Shown here one piece after another: positions 1 through 7,617 of a stretch of DNA of 46,686 bases. Under the pieces are notes generated by a model. The model ran no database searches. It worked only from the letters and a program-made list of their open reading frames with translations, and was not told the DNA's origin. Every line of letters begins with the position of its first letter. The stretch's first letter is position 1. Source of the DNA: Rhodospirillaceae bacterium MC! (GTDB lineage Bacteria; Pseudomonadota; Alphaproteobacteria; MC1); NCBI GenBank assembly GCA_002632265.1, contig NQOV01000004.1, positions 1-46,686 of the forward strand, in the 5' to 3' direction. A program made the position numbers and the translations under genes.

Positions 1-243
1 CTTTTTCAAGCTAAAATACACCAACTAAATTATGTTCTGATACATACTTATTAACTATTTTTAAAGATCTATTTCAATAGCAATGTTAACTGGATACGTC
101 GTCTGCATAGTTTGCAAAAACAACATACGTAACTCGCTACAGAACCTAATTTACTAAATATAGACATACATGTCAATAACTTTTTTTATTTTTATATGAT
201 ATTTATGGTAATCTGTTGTTTTACTTGAGATAAATTATTTTAT
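1..243. other. AT-rich left edge without a gene
   Basis: This AT-rich stretch lies beyond the 3' end of mobA. I see no convincing reading frame, RNA gene or strong hairpin in it. It may contain the 3' untranslated end of the molybdenum-cofactor operon. Confidence 0.5.
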
Positions 244-819
244 TTACTTGTGAGTTATCGTATTAAGGGATGTACTCTCAAAAGCGGTTTTGAATTCTTC
301 TTGAGTGTTTAGATTATCCAGCTCGCCTGTGTTTAAATAGTTAATTTTACTAGCATTTATTTCCTTTAAGAAGCCTTTAATTGTACATTTTTCGCTAGTT
401 TTGAGATAATTATTTATTATATCTTTCATGGTTGGGCGATTCTTAATAAGTAATGGGAATATGCTTTTATCGTAATATAAAGAGGTATTATCGCCTTGTT
501 CTATTAAGGATTTAATTAAATTTAGCGATATTTTAGGCATATCGCAAGGTACGATGATCACATCATCAGAGATAAAATCCATGTGAGTTAAGCAACTATG
601 AATCCCACTCATTGCCCCTTTATTGGGGATAATATCGGGAATAAATGTCTTTTCTTGTGTGCCTGATACGATAATATTTTCACATCCTGCTTGTGTTAGA
701 ATGGATTTAATATGGAGCCATAGGGGTAGGTCGTTGGTCCATTTAAGCATGGATTTATCCTGGCCCATGCGTGAGGATTCGCCACCTGCTAAGATGATTG
801 CTGATACCATTTTATTCAC
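244..819 (-). CDS. mobA: Molybdenum cofactor guanylyltransferase MobA
   Basis: MobA transfers GMP from GTP to molybdopterin to make the guanine dinucleotide form of the cofactor used by DMSO-reductase-family enzymes; it is cytosolic. The 191-residue protein opens with the nucleotide-binding signature LAGGESSRMGQDKSMLKW, and VPCDMPKIS near residue 90 supplies the metal-binding aspartate. Length is normal for MobA. The start overlaps the end of moaE by 4 bases, which indicates translational coupling; a second ATG three codons in (MVSAIILAGG) is an alternative start. It is the last gene of the moa/moe cluster. MocA-type cytidylyltransferases share the N-terminal signature, but the gene context and length favour MobA. 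Confidence 0.88.
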   Translation of the reverse strand: MNKMVSAIILAGGESSRMGQDKSMLKWTNDLPLWLHIKSILTQAGCENIIVSGTQEKTFIPDIIPNKGAMSGIHSCLTHMDFISDDVIIVPCDMPKISLNLIKSLIEQGDNTSLYYDKSIFPLLIKNRPTMKDIINNYLKTSEKCTIKGFLKEINASKINYLNTGELDNLNTQEEFKTAFESTSLNTITHK

Positions 820-1280
820 ATTTTACTTTCATTAAGATCCGCACCATTTAGCCATTTTGTTGGATTATCTTTGTAGGTTTCATTTTTCCATATGGGGATA
901 TGTTGTTTTAATTCCTTAAGCGTACGTTTACAGACGTCGAATGATTCGGGGCTATGGGCCGATGATACCGCAATAATCACGGAAATATCGCCGATATTCT
1001 GTAATCCGTAAGCGTGAGATAGGTATATTTTTACGATATCTTCCTTATCTAGAACACTTTTAGCGAGTTTTTCCAATTGGGCCATGGTTAATGTGGGATG
1101 GACATCATAACTAAGGCTAGTAACTTCTTGATTCTCATTATTATTTCGCACTGTACCGATGAATATATCGGTTGCTCCGCAATCAGGCGACTGAACGAAG
1201 TTAAAGGCGTCTTGGATATCTAGCTTTTTATTAGAGAGAATCAGCTTGTAATTTTCTTGGATTATGGATTGATCTTCCAT
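816..1280 (-). CDS. moaE: Molybdopterin synthase catalytic subunit MoaE
   Basis: This is the large subunit of molybdopterin synthase, which with thiocarboxylated MoaD converts precursor Z (cPMP) into molybdopterin. The 154-residue protein shows the family blocks in order: CGATDIFIGTVRNNN (about residues 34-48), the segment around SLSYDVHPT, HAYGLQNIGDISVIIAVSSAH, and the active-site stretch PIWKNETYKD with its lysines. The N-terminus has a short extra leader before the core. It lies 3 bases downstream of moaD, its obligate partner, and overlaps mobA by 4 bases, so the three are almost certainly one transcription unit. Confidence 0.92.
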   Translation of the reverse strand: MEDQSIIQENYKLILSNKKLDIQDAFNFVQSPDCGATDIFIGTVRNNNENQEVTSLSYDVHPTLTMAQLEKLAKSVLDKEDIVKIYLSHAYGLQNIGDISVIIAVSSAHSPESFDVCKRTLKELKQHIPIWKNETYKDNPTKWLNGADLNESKM

Positions 1281-1283
1281 AAA

Positions 1284-1532
1284 TTATCCTCCGCATACTG
1301 GGGGTAAAATCGATATGTTTGTGTTATTTTCAATGATAGTATCATCGAGAATCAAATCTTCATCGGTGGAAAAAGCACAAGAGTTTATAATGACATCATT
1401 GGCATAAATAGAGATGAGTTTATCCTTTATATCTTGGGCCTTTAGAGATTGCTCAAGGGGGAATTCTAAAGATATGGGATCGTTAAAAAGTTCTCTTACT
1501 GATCCGAATGGATTTATGGTTATTTTTTGCAT
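1284..1532 (-). CDS. moaD: Molybdopterin synthase sulfur carrier subunit MoaD
   Basis: A small ubiquitin-like sulfur carrier of 82 residues. It ends in PPVCGG, the Gly-Gly tail that is adenylated and converted to a thiocarboxylate before sulfur is donated at the MoaE active site. The N-terminal strand (KITINPFGSVREL) fits the beta-grasp fold. A cysteine just before the double glycine is a variation on the usual PPVAGG or PPVSGG. The adenylating enzyme MoeB/ThiF is not encoded in this window and must lie elsewhere. The AAGGAG-like sequence just upstream on the minus strand supports the start. It is directly followed by moaE. Confidence 0.9.
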   Translation of the reverse strand: MQKITINPFGSVRELFNDPISLEFPLEQSLKAQDIKDKLISIYANDVIINSCAFSTDEDLILDDTIIENNTNISILPPVCGG

Positions 1533-1550
1533 GTTGATATCTCCTTAATA

Positions 1551-1587
1551 TGATGTGATGTTATGTGATATGATATGATGTGATGTA
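1551..1587. repeat. Short TGATR microsatellite
   Basis: A run of imperfect 5-base units (TGATG, TGATA, TTATG) fills the gap between the moeA 3' end and the moaD start. Slipped-strand variation here could alter moaD spacing or 5' sequence, but this is inference only. Confidence 0.5.
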
Positions 1588-1604
1588 ATTTAATTGTTAA
1601 AGTA

Positions 1605-1640
1605 AAGGGTGGAAAAAATTAGCTAATTTTTCACGCCCTT
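1605..1640 (-). terminator. Short AATTAG/CTAATT hairpin at the moeA stop codon
   Basis: Arms 1605-1622 and 1623-1640 are nearly perfect reverse complements (two mismatches), centred on TTAGCTAA. The hairpin touches the moeA stop codon and carries A/T runs that would act as a rho-independent terminator. The same outer arms (GGGTGG..AAAAATTAG / CTAATTTT..GCCC) occur at 15906-16012, where about 70 extra bases are interposed at the centre, so this copy resembles an unoccupied form of that element. Confidence 0.65.
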
Positions 1641-2898
1641 AAAGTGGGAAGACGTTGACAAGATCGCCAATTCTATTTTCCTGTTGGGATTCGCCAAATA
1701 CTACCCAAGAATTAGCCAAGCTAAAGGGCTTGATCCTGTAGCTTTCTTGACCATCTAGCACGGTTACAACTTGTTTTCCTTGATCGTTTATGGATACATT
1801 AGCTTTAGTAAACATCGTCAATTTATGATTTTTAATGTAATCATTTTGCAATATGGCTTTGGTGGAATTGAGTTGTTTTAGTCCTAGAATGTTCCGAATT
1901 AGGGGACGCACGAAGAATCCCAATCCCATGGCGGTAGAAATGGGATTGCCTGCAAGACCGATGAAGATTTGCTCGCCAATGGTGGCGGTGTATATGGGTT
2001 TGCCTGGGCGAATCTTTGCTTTATGAAAGATCACTTTTCCGCCGATTTCTTTCACTGCTTGCGGAATGTAATCCTTTTGCCCTGCTGATACTCCGCCACA
2101 GGTTAAAATAATCTGTGCTTTTGTTTCAAGTGCTTGTTTTATGTGTGCTTTTGTTTCTTCAAGATTATCGAGAGCGGAAGATAATTCCATGGTATCGGCG
2201 TGATTTTGCGATAAAAACAACTTAATATAAGTGGAATTACTATCATATATTTTACCTGCACTTAGAGCCATACCAGGCTTTAAGATCTCATCGCCTGTTG
2301 TGAGATATGACACTTTAAGCGGTTGTATTACATTAATATTAGCTATACCAAGGGACGCTAGAAAGGTAATGTGATTTTCATTTAGAATCGTATGCTTGGC
2401 AATGGCAAGAGTGCCTTTAGCGATGTCTGATCCTTGTTTTCTGATGTTACTTCCCTTTGTTTGATCGGGATTCGCAATGCTTACGGCATTAGGATTTTGA
2501 TCCTTCTCATTAGTATGAAAGGTAAGATCTTCAACTTTTGTTACGCTATCGGCATTTTTTGGCATAACAGCACCTGTCATGATTTGAATGGCGTTGTTAT
2601 CTTCAAGAATTTTACCTTCGTCGCCTGCGTAAGTTTGGGATTGTAAGGAAAGTTTACGCTCGGTATTCTGCTCGTTAAAGGCCTGATCATAAATGTATGC
2701 TATACCGTCCATGGCGGAATTATCAAAGGGTGGCAGATCAATGGGGGAATTGATATCATCGGCGAGTATGTGTCCCATGGCGTTCCCGATATCCATAGTG
2801 ATGATTTTAGGCTTGATATTATGAGAATCAAGAAGTTTATTCAAAGCCTTTTCGTAAGAAATTAGTTCTTGTTTGTGATTTGCTTTACTATTTGCCAT
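1639..2898 (-). CDS. moeA: Molybdopterin molybdenumtransferase MoeA
   Basis: MoeA inserts molybdate into adenylylated molybdopterin to give active molybdenum cofactor. The 419-residue protein is normal length and shows the family landmarks in order: LPPFDNSAMDGIAY (about residue 60), TGAVMPKNADSVTKVED, GSNIRKQGSDIAKG, LTTGDEI with a following DSN, then the GEPHYRIN/MoaB-like domain motif TCGGVSAGQKDYIP, then KIRPGKP and GLAGNPISTAMG. Its start overlaps the end of the moaC-moaB fusion gene by 11 bases, indicating coupled translation. A hairpin follows immediately at the stop codon, so moaD-moaE-mobA downstream may be a separate or read-through unit. Confidence 0.95.
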   Translation of the reverse strand: MANSKANHKQELISYEKALNKLLDSHNIKPKIITMDIGNAMGHILADDINSPIDLPPFDNSAMDGIAYIYDQAFNEQNTERKLSLQSQTYAGDEGKILEDNNAIQIMTGAVMPKNADSVTKVEDLTFHTNEKDQNPNAVSIANPDQTKGSNIRKQGSDIAKGTLAIAKHTILNENHITFLASLGIANINVIQPLKVSYLTTGDEILKPGMALSAGKIYDSNSTYIKLFLSQNHADTMELSSALDNLEETKAHIKQALETKAQIILTCGGVSAGQKDYIPQAVKEIGGKVIFHKAKIRPGKPIYTATIGEQIFIGLAGNPISTAMGLGFFVRPLIRNILGLKQLNSTKAILQNDYIKNHKLTMFTKANVSINDQGKQVVTVLDGQESYRIKPFSLANSWVVFGESQQENRIGDLVNVFPL

Positions 2899-3904
2899 GA
2901 TTTTTTATTCCGTTCTTCATATTAATGGCGTGCTTGATAATACCATAACAGATATCAAGATTTTCTATAACTGCCTTTTTACTCCCTGGTAATGTGATAA
3001 TTAAGGTTTCATCAATGATCCCCACTGTAGAATTAGAGAGCCAAGCTTTATCGGTAAAGCGTGCTACCCCTTCGGCTTTGAGCATTTGCGATAATCCAGT
3101 GGCGTTTTTATTAAATAAAGGAAGTAATGTTTCAACGGTGATATCACGTCCGCCCAATCCTGTACCGCCTAGGGTGAAGATAATTTCAGGTTTTTTGCTA
3201 AGATGCTCTTGCAAGGTTTTTTCAAGTAATTCTTTTTCGTCACCAATTAGGGATTGAGCTACAACATTCGCTCCCCACGTGTTTAAGATTTCCTTGGCAG
3301 ATTCGCCAGCAGTATCTTCATATACGCCTTGGCTTGCTCTATCGCTCATGGTTATGGTGGTAACATCCAGATCATTCAAGACCTTATCGACTTTTAATTC
3401 ATTATCTAACCATGCTTGAGCGAGTGGTGGAATGCCGTCCGTACAGACCCATACGCCTTTTTTTCCGCCTGTTTTAACAAGTAGATGGACATCGCTAATG
3501 GTTAGGGTTGGTTCTATGGGTTTTGTCATGTCATAGATGTTAAGAAGTGCGGTAGTAACTCCGCTTAAGGCTTCCATTTCTATCCCAGTTTTTGCGATAG
3601 TAGTGGCCAGCACATACGCTTCAAAGCACGATTCTTCTTTGTTGGGAATGATCTCAACCCATACGGCAGATATATCAATAGGATGGCACAAAGGCAATAT
3701 ATCCGCAGTTTTTTTCGCTCCGATAACTCCTGCCACTTCGGCGATAGTTAAGGGATTCCCTTTGGGTAGATTATCATTCATAATCTCATTAAAAGCAAAT
3801 TCTCCCACATGGATTTTACCATATGCTAACGCTTTTCTTTCCGATATCTTCTTCGCCGAAACATTCGACATATGAACTTTCGAATCTTTAAATAATGTTT
3901 TCAT
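2888..3904 (-). CDS. moaC: Fused MoaC-MoaB molybdenum cofactor protein
   Basis: Two enzymes in one 338-residue chain. Residues 1 to about 160 are MoaC (cyclic pyranopterin monophosphate synthase): the KISERKALAYGKI opening, ILPLCHPIDIS, and GIEMEALSGVTTALLNIYDM are diagnostic, with the catalytic Lys/His/Asp set apparently intact. Residues about 180-338 are a MoaB/MogA-type molybdopterin adenylyltransferase: TITMSDRASQGVYEDTAGE, FTLGGTGLGGRDITVE and ITLPGSKKAV. Such fusions (bifunctional MoaC/MoaB) are known in other bacteria. The fusion links an early pathway step with the adenylation step just before MoeA, encoded immediately downstream with an 11-base overlap. A promoter is visible at 3964-3992. 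Confidence 0.92.
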   Translation of the reverse strand: MKTLFKDSKVHMSNVSAKKISERKALAYGKIHVGEFAFNEIMNDNLPKGNPLTIAEVAGVIGAKKTADILPLCHPIDISAVWVEIIPNKEESCFEAYVLATTIAKTGIEMEALSGVTTALLNIYDMTKPIEPTLTISDVHLLVKTGGKKGVWVCTDGIPPLAQAWLDNELKVDKVLNDLDVTTITMSDRASQGVYEDTAGESAKEILNTWGANVVAQSLIGDEKELLEKTLQEHLSKKPEIIFTLGGTGLGGRDITVETLLPLFNKNATGLSQMLKAEGVARFTDKAWLSNSTVGIIDETLIITLPGSKKAVIENLDICYGIIKHAINMKNGIKNHGK

Positions 3905-3963
3905 ATTTATTTTACAATCTCATTAGGGTTATTTCTATATATTTATATATTTTAATCCTTAAC

Positions 3964-3992
3964 ATTATAATATAAATTTTCCAAGAATGCAA
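3964..3992 (-). promoter_or_regulatory. Sigma70-type promoter for moaCB-moeA
   Basis: On the minus strand, TTGCAT (3992-3987), a 17-base spacer and a perfect TATAAT (3969-3964) stand about 60 bases upstream of the moaC-moaB start. The dispersed GGCC palindrome at 3997-4041 abuts the -35 box. Confidence 0.7.
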
Positions 3993-3996
3993 GCTT

Positions 3997-4041
3997 TATA
4001 GATAGTTACAGGCCTAAATATTAGGCCTGTAACTATCTATA
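3997..4041. repeat. GGCC-core palindrome, copy 1
   Basis: A perfect 21-bp stem with a 3-base loop (ATA). The core is GGCCTAAATATTAGGCC and the flanking arms are TATAGATAGTTACA and its complement. Four other palindromes in the window share the core but have different, still complementary, arms. It sits just upstream of the moaCB promoter. Confidence 0.85.
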
Positions 4042-4111
4042 GCATAGGATAAAGAAAAATGCTCAAGCCCCCACGATATTCATGGGCTGTTTTTACCCCC
4101 TACACAAGATT

Positions 4112-4218
4112 TAAGGACGAGAAAAATAGTCAGTAGGCTCTTTAAGGCAATGCGTGGTGTATATACCACTACATAAGCATTGACTTAAAGAGCCTAATGG
4201 CTGTTTTTATCGTTCTTA
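4112..4218. repeat. Long stop-adjacent hairpin (variant F1)
   Basis: About 107 bases fold into one long stem. The outer 30 bp pair almost completely, with three G-T wobbles and two mismatches. An inner arm (CTTTAAGGCAATGC / GCATTGACTTAAAG) carries an apical loop that begins GTGGTGTATA and ends CTACATAA. The last arm bases include the moaA stop codon. Loop ends and architecture match the copies at 7.6, 12.0-12.3, 15.9, 21.3 and 24.7 kb. It probably also terminates moaA transcription. Confidence 0.8.
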
Positions 4219-5190
4219 ACCGCCAATTTTTGAGAGATTATCGCAAGCTCCGACAAAATTCTCATCTAAATGGTGGGATTTGGGTTTGCTGATTAGGAGG
4301 GTTTCGATTTCGGCTTTTAGTTCTTCTTTTTTCTCGAGCGTTAACAGATGACGTAGGGGGATTCTTTTTTTGCCGAATAGACACAATAATATTTCGCCTA
4401 GTGATGAGAATCTTATGCGGTTACAGGTTGAGCAGAAGTCTTGGGCGTAGGGGGTTATAAAGCCAATTTTTCCTAGATTATCTTGATGTTTGAAAGTTTG
4501 GGCTGGGCCTTTTAGTTTGGGGTCTTCTGAATTGTCTAATGTCCAGCCTTTGGCTTTTAGGTCTTCTATTATTGTTTCGGCGGTTAGTTGGCGTTTGTTT
4601 AGATAATCTACGGTACAGGTGTTATTTTGCATTAGTTCTATGAAGCGAATCGTTACTTTGTGGGTGTTGGCAAAGGAGATGAAATCGTCCATATCTTGTG
4701 TATTTATACCTTGCAGGATAACGGCGTTAATTTTTATGTTGAAACCTAAATGGATAGCATGTTTAATGCCTGCTATGATTTTATCTAAAATATCGACTTT
4801 GGTAATTTCGAAGAATTTTTTAGGATCTAGGCTATCTATTGATACGTTGATATTTCGCAAGCCTGCTTTATACCATTCTTCGGCTTTGGCTAATAAATTA
4901 AAGCCGTTTGTTGTTAAGCCACAACTTTCGAATTTATATTTGTGGTTTGTAATTTCTAATACTTTTGTTAGATCCTTAAACAAAGCGGGTTCGCCACCGC
5001 TAAATCTGATTTTTTTCACTCCTAATTCCTTTAGGGTGGCTAATAAGATATCTAGCTCATTAACCGATAAGGTATCCTTTAACTTTTTATCCCAACCACC
5101 TGGCAGACAGTACTCACAACTAAAGTTACATTTTTCAGTTAATGAAATTCTAACATAAGTAATGTTTCTTTTTAGATAATCTTGTAACAT
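4216..5190 (-). CDS. moaA: GTP 3',8-cyclase MoaA (radical SAM)
   Basis: MoaA catalyses the first step of molybdenum-cofactor synthesis, radical rearrangement of GTP to 3',8-cyclo-GTP. The 324-residue protein has the radical-SAM cluster CNFSCEYC (Cys-x3-Cys-x2-Cys, about residues 21-28), RFSGGEPALF for SAM binding, and the second [4Fe-4S] cluster ligands FCSTCNRIRF plus a downstream Cys in LLCLFG. It ends in Gly-Gly, as expected for MoaA, where the C-terminal tail completes the active site. The ATG is preceded by AAGGAA on the minus strand. It follows the carrier-protein gene and is followed by a long hairpin at its stop codon. Confidence 0.95.
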   Translation of the reverse strand: MLQDYLKRNITYVRISLTEKCNFSCEYCLPGGWDKKLKDTLSVNELDILLATLKELGVKKIRFSGGEPALFKDLTKVLEITNHKYKFESCGLTTNGFNLLAKAEEWYKAGLRNINVSIDSLDPKKFFEITKVDILDKIIAGIKHAIHLGFNIKINAVILQGINTQDMDDFISFANTHKVTIRFIELMQNNTCTVDYLNKRQLTAETIIEDLKAKGWTLDNSEDPKLKGPAQTFKHQDNLGKIGFITPYAQDFCSTCNRIRFSSLGEILLCLFGKKRIPLRHLLTLEKKEELKAEIETLLISKPKSHHLDENFVGACDNLSKIGG

Positions 5191-5203
5191 ATTTTTTACA
5201 TTC

Positions 5204-5290
5204 CTTAAAACTTCATTTGTAGTACTACACGCCTACATAAGCCCCACTTAAGGACGCTAAGATTAGTGCTTTTTCCCACCCTTAATAATA
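5204..5290. repeat. Decayed half-copy of the long hairpin family (F3)
   Basis: The right half is recognisable: a loop ending CTACATAA, then GCCCCACTTAAGG, then TGCTTTTTCCCACCC running into the stop codon of the carrier-protein gene. This matches the right halves at 4.2 and 21.4 kb. The left half pairs only at CCTTAA and is otherwise degraded, possibly because it has merged with the moaA ribosome-binding region. Confidence 0.5.
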
Positions 5291-5542
5291 ATCATTACTT
5301 TGTTTGCGGAGGTGCATGGCTTTACTTACGTAATGGGAAATTTGTGCTATGGAGTCGAAATTTTCTTCTGTGATGTCGTTGGCGTTGATTTTTATGGCGA
5401 ATTCGTTTTCTATGGCTACAACTAAATCTATGATTCCCATACTGTTTATTAACTTAGTTGTGTATAGGCGATCTGTTGATCTTAGCTTTTTCTTTGCCAT
5501 AGATTCTACGAATTTATGAATTTTTTTATATGTATCTTGCAT
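5282..5542 (-). CDS. Stand-alone acyl carrier protein-like protein
   Basis: An 86-residue carrier protein. The pattern TTKLINSMGIIDLVVAIENEFAIKI matches the helix II region of carrier proteins, with the serine of NSMG in the position that receives the 4'-phosphopantetheine arm (DSL/DSM in most relatives). The following ITEENFDSIAQI resembles the accessory carriers used with amino-acid- or acyl-activating enzymes more than the fatty-acid-synthesis AcpP. No ligase, ketosynthase or phosphopantetheinyl transferase lies nearby. It sits 67 bases downstream of the lysA-like decarboxylase gene on the same strand, so a link between the two is possible but unproven. Its cargo cannot be told from the sequence. 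Confidence 0.75.
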   Translation of the reverse strand: MQDTYKKIHKFVESMAKKKLRSTDRLYTTKLINSMGIIDLVVAIENEFAIKINANDITEENFDSIAQISHYVSKAMHLRKQSNDYY

Positions 5543-5609
5543 TTTTTATTCCATTATTTTTTGTATTGAAGATCATATCTCTTTAAACATGTGCTTTTAC
5601 ACGCCCCTT

Positions 5610-6860
5610 TTACCAGACTAGGGTTTGGAATAGATCTTCAATGGTTTCTTGTCTGCGGATTAGATCGAAAGATCCATCTTCATTTAGCATAATTTCCGCT
5701 GATTTCAAGGTCCCGTTGTAATTAAAGCCCATGGCGTGGCCGTGTGCTCCTGTATCGTGGATCACTATGAGATCATTTCTATCGATTTTTGGGAGTTTTC
5801 TATCTATGGCGAATTTGTCATTATTTTCGCATAACTTACCCACTAGATCGTAGGTATGATCACAGGGAGCATTCTCTTTACCGATAACGCTAATGTGATG
5901 ATATGCTCCATATAAGGCAGGACGCATTAAGTTTGTCATACACGCATCAACGCCGATGTATTTTTTATAGATATCCTTATGGTGGACTGCTTTTGTTACT
6001 AAATAGCCGAATGGAGCAGTTACGCAACGAGCACATTCTGTTACTACTCTTGGTTTATTGTTCTCGTCTGTGAAAATGGCGTTGTATTCTTCTTTTATTA
6101 ACTCTCCGATTTTCGCAAATGACGGTTGAGTCTGATCTGGATGATACGCTACTCCAATCCCACCACCGAGATTAATTAGATCAAACTTGATCCCAACTTT
6201 TTCTTGAATATCTTTTGCGAGCTTAAACATGATATTGGCAGTTTCTGCGAAATATACTTCATTTAGCTCGTTACTAGCTACCATGGTATGAATACCGAAT
6301 CTTTTCACGCCTTTATTTTTTGCGATCTCATAGGCTTGATACATTTGATCAGTGGTTAAGCCGTATTTAGCATCTGCAGGATGACCTATGATTGTATTTC
6401 CTGCTTTGGCTTCTCCTGGATTGTATCTAAAGGATAACATTTCGGGTAATTTTCCCCCTAGTGTTTCTTCTAAGAACTCAATATGTGAGATATCATCTAA
6501 ATTAATGATAGCCCCTAATTCATAAGCTTTTTCATACTCTTGTGCGGTTGTGTTGTTGGAAGTGAACATGATCTCTTCCCCTTTTAAGCCGATTTTTTCC
6601 ACTAGTAATAGTTCGGTTAAAGAAGAGCAATCTGCTCCGTATCCTGCACCGTCCTTTAAGGCTTTAACTATGGCAGGTGTTGGCGTGCCTTTTACTGCGA
6701 AATAATTAGTGTATCCCTTTGCCCATGAAAAAGCTTTATTGAAAGATTGTGCATTCTCAAGCATGGGTTTTTTATCATAAATATGAAAAGGGGTTGGATG
6801 TGCTTTAATGATATTATCAAGCTGGCTTTTGCTGAACGGATGTGATTTCGAATTAGTCAT
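5610..6860 (-). CDS. lysA: Diaminopimelate decarboxylase-like PLP enzyme
   Basis: A fold-type III (alanine-racemase-like barrel) PLP decarboxylase of 416 residues, most like the diaminopimelate decarboxylases of anaerobic Firmicutes that make L-lysine. The Schiff-base lysine is Lys57 in YFAVKGTPTP; NLGGGIGVAY (about residue 231) binds the PLP phosphate; MRPALYGAYHH and LCENNDKFA supply substrate- and dimer-side active-site residues, with CENND where CESGD is usual. The C-terminus (HDTGAHGHAMGFNYNG) is typical. In window context it precedes a carrier protein and moaA rather than other lysine genes. A related carboxylase acting on another amino acid cannot be excluded. The resemblance to Firmicute enzymes suggests horizontal acquisition, but I could not test this. 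Confidence 0.8.
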   Translation of the reverse strand: MTNSKSHPFSKSQLDNIIKAHPTPFHIYDKKPMLENAQSFNKAFSWAKGYTNYFAVKGTPTPAIVKALKDGAGYGADCSSLTELLLVEKIGLKGEEIMFTSNNTTAQEYEKAYELGAIINLDDISHIEFLEETLGGKLPEMLSFRYNPGEAKAGNTIIGHPADAKYGLTTDQMYQAYEIAKNKGVKRFGIHTMVASNELNEVYFAETANIMFKLAKDIQEKVGIKFDLINLGGGIGVAYHPDQTQPSFAKIGELIKEEYNAIFTDENNKPRVVTECARCVTAPFGYLVTKAVHHKDIYKKYIGVDACMTNLMRPALYGAYHHISVIGKENAPCDHTYDLVGKLCENNDKFAIDRKLPKIDRNDLIVIHDTGAHGHAMGFNYNGTLKSAEIMLNEDGSFDLIRRQETIEDLFQTLVW

Positions 6861-6986
6861 TACTTGTACCTTTATATTAGTATGTTGGAATTCTATATTG
6901 TTATTTTAATGGTTTATATAATTATTAAGAATAATATCATATTTTTTGCAATCCTACAAGTTAAAATTACAATTAGCAAATTAAAC

Positions 6987-7015
6987 TTGACATTTTTTCA
7001 TATATTTTGTATAAT
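6987..7015 (+). promoter_or_regulatory. Consensus sigma70 promoter for the VOC gene
   Basis: A perfect TTGACA (6987-6992), 17-base spacer and perfect TATAAT (7010-7015). Transcription should start near 7022, giving a leader of about 55 bases before the ATG at 7076. Confidence 0.85.
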
Positions 7016-7075
7016 TTATCAAGAATATATCAAGATATCAACACATTAATCATAACAAACTTAAGGAAATATATA

Positions 7076-7459
7076 ATGTCTTCATACATAGTCCTAGGAA
7101 CAAACGATCTAGATAAAGCAGATAATTTTTATAAAACAGTATTTAAAAACACTAGCTTAAAGGAAATCACCAGATATCCACACATTATCATATACGATCT
7201 AGACGGCTTTAAATTCGGTATAGTAAAACCAAGAAACGGCTCGCCTGCCACCTACGGCAACGGTACAATGCTAGCTCTAGAATTGGGATCAATGGAAAAA
7301 GTTGAAGAAGTTCTAAAACTAGCCCTAGCAAACGGCGGAAAAATCGACGGCGTAATCTCCGAAGGTCGCAACGACGACGGCTCTCTAAGATTCTACGGTC
7401 AATACTGGCGTGATCTTGACAACAATCGCATATGCCTAACCCACAACACTTTTAAATAA
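7076..7459 (+). CDS. VOC (glyoxalase/bleomycin-resistance fold) protein
   Basis: A 127-residue single-chain vicinal-oxygen-chelate protein. SSYIVLGTNDLDKADNFYKTVF begins the first beta-alpha-beta unit, DLDGFKFGIVKP follows, and the second unit ends in FYGQYWRDLDNNRICL, the usual C-terminal VOC signature. Family members bind metal or act as dioxygenases, isomerases or resistance proteins, so substrate cannot be assigned. I chose ATG 7076 because AAGGA lies 9 bases upstream and the promoter at 6987 would exclude some upstream starts; the upstream extension of the frame has no family similarity. It is divergent from lysA and monocistronic, with its own terminator at 7487. Confidence 0.85.
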   Translation: MSSYIVLGTNDLDKADNFYKTVFKNTSLKEITRYPHIIIYDLDGFKFGIVKPRNGSPATYGNGTMLALELGSMEKVEEVLKLALANGGKIDGVISEGRNDDGSLRFYGQYWRDLDNNRICLTHNTFK

Positions 7460-7486
7460 GATGTGGCTAAAGTAATAACTTACATC

Positions 7487-7530
7487 AGATCTTAAATAAA
7501 ACCAACCATGTTTATTTAAGATCTTGTTTT
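7487..7530 (+). terminator. Terminator of the VOC gene
   Basis: A perfect 14-bp stem, AGATCTTAAATAAA (7487-7500) and its complement (7511-7524), with a 10-base loop and a following T-rich tail. It stands 27 bases after the stop codon. Confidence 0.85.
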
Positions 7531-7546
7531 TGTATCTTATGTTCTG

Positions 7547-7593
7547 TAGTTTATTATTGCTGGCCTAATATTTAGACCAGCAATAATAAACTA
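7547..7593. repeat. GGCC-core palindrome, copy 2
   Basis: A 17-bp perfect outer stem (TAGTTTATTATTGCTGG and its complement) capped by CCTAATATTTAGA. The core differs slightly from the others (one C-A mismatch). It lies between the convergent VOC and FAD-oxidoreductase genes. Confidence 0.75.
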
Positions 7594-7617
7594 TAATATA
7601 ATACAGAATCTCACACC

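Noticed and set aside
6864-7049. 61-codon frame between lysA and the VOC gene
   Set aside because: It is AT-driven, lacks a ribosome site and overlaps the consensus promoter of the VOC gene.
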